From an uncultured Bifidobacterium sp. (GTDB taxonomy: Bacteria; Actinomycetota; Actinomycetes; Actinomycetales; Bifidobacteriaceae): DNA of 16,155 nt. The notes under the pieces were generated by a model. It had not been told where the DNA came from. It worked only from the letters and a program-made list of their open reading frames with translations, and ran no database searches. The translations under genes were made by a program, and so were the position numbers. Shown in pieces: positions 14,789-16,155 of the stretch. Location of the stretch: contig NZ_CASEXV010000046.1 in NCBI RefSeq assembly GCF_949292005.1, positions 1-16,155 of the forward strand, read 5' to 3'. Numbering within the stretch: the stretch's first letter is position 1; every line of letters begins with the position of its first letter.

Positions 14789-14789
<1 letters not shown>
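13740..14789 (+). CDS. pknA: Ser/Thr protein kinase, PknA homologue without membrane segment
   Basis: The 349-residue protein has a full Hanks-type kinase domain (about residues 10-275): glycine loop AQGGMGEVW, ATP lysine Lys42 (PVAIKAL), catalytic Asp136 in HRDVKPAN, metal-binding Asp154 in DFG, and an activation loop ending GTAQYISPEQ. By position it is PknA, which in mycobacteria phosphorylates division and wall-synthesis proteins and PknB. Unlike mycobacterial PknA, no membrane segment is visible after the kinase domain; the tail is polar, Ser/Asp/Arg-rich and stops at IDWKEQ. It may therefore be a soluble kinase. A Thr in DAPTIVGT could be a phosphorylation site. The start overlaps the pbpA stop (ATGA), and the stop overlaps pknB by one base (TAATG). 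Confidence 0.92.

Positions 14790-16155
<1,366 letters not shown>

Overview
The window looks like chromosomal DNA of a high-GC actinobacterium, most likely Bifidobacterium or a close relative. The main reason is gene content. The right half carries fhaA, fhaB, pstP, rodA, pbpA, pknA and pknB on one strand, the conserved actinobacterial block that sits near the replication origin in mycobacteria. The genus call rests on recall of bifidobacterial gene order (tgt, tRNA-Leu and a DPP IV peptidase beside this block) and was not checked by search.

Left part (1-1985): the N-terminal end of an unidentified minus-strand gene, then the divergent tgt (tRNA-guanine transglycosylase) and a tRNA-Leu(CAG) with encoded CCA and a good promoter. 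Directly after the tRNA the base composition drops to about 40% GC by eye for roughly 800 bases. This AT-rich islet holds a strong terminator and one DJ-1/PfpI-family gene. It ends near an imperfect copy of the tRNA 3' end, followed by a second strong terminator. This looks like a small acquired insert, possibly at a tRNA attachment site.

Middle (2796-7868): about 500 gene-free bases with a long hairpin and a candidate operator, then a MetE-like zinc methyltransferase on the plus strand. Facing it is a minus-strand two-gene operon, a cytoplasmic DPP IV-type S9 peptidase and an S33-type alpha/beta hydrolase, joined by a GTGA overlap. A near-perfect inverted repeat covers the hydrolase stop codon between the converging genes.

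Right part (7934-16155): a candidate promoter leads into seven plus-strand genes with very tight spacing from pstP onward (1- to 4-base overlaps). Two FHA proteins read phosphothreonine, a PP2C phosphatase removes phosphate, a SEDS glycosyltransferase and a class B penicillin-binding protein build peptidoglycan, and two Ser/Thr kinases, one with an external PASTA domain, control growth and wall synthesis. The last gene runs off the window. I found no clearly undescribed system; the most unusual parts are the tRNA-adjacent islet, the orphan hairpin, the stop-codon inverted repeat and the membrane-segment-free PknA homologue.
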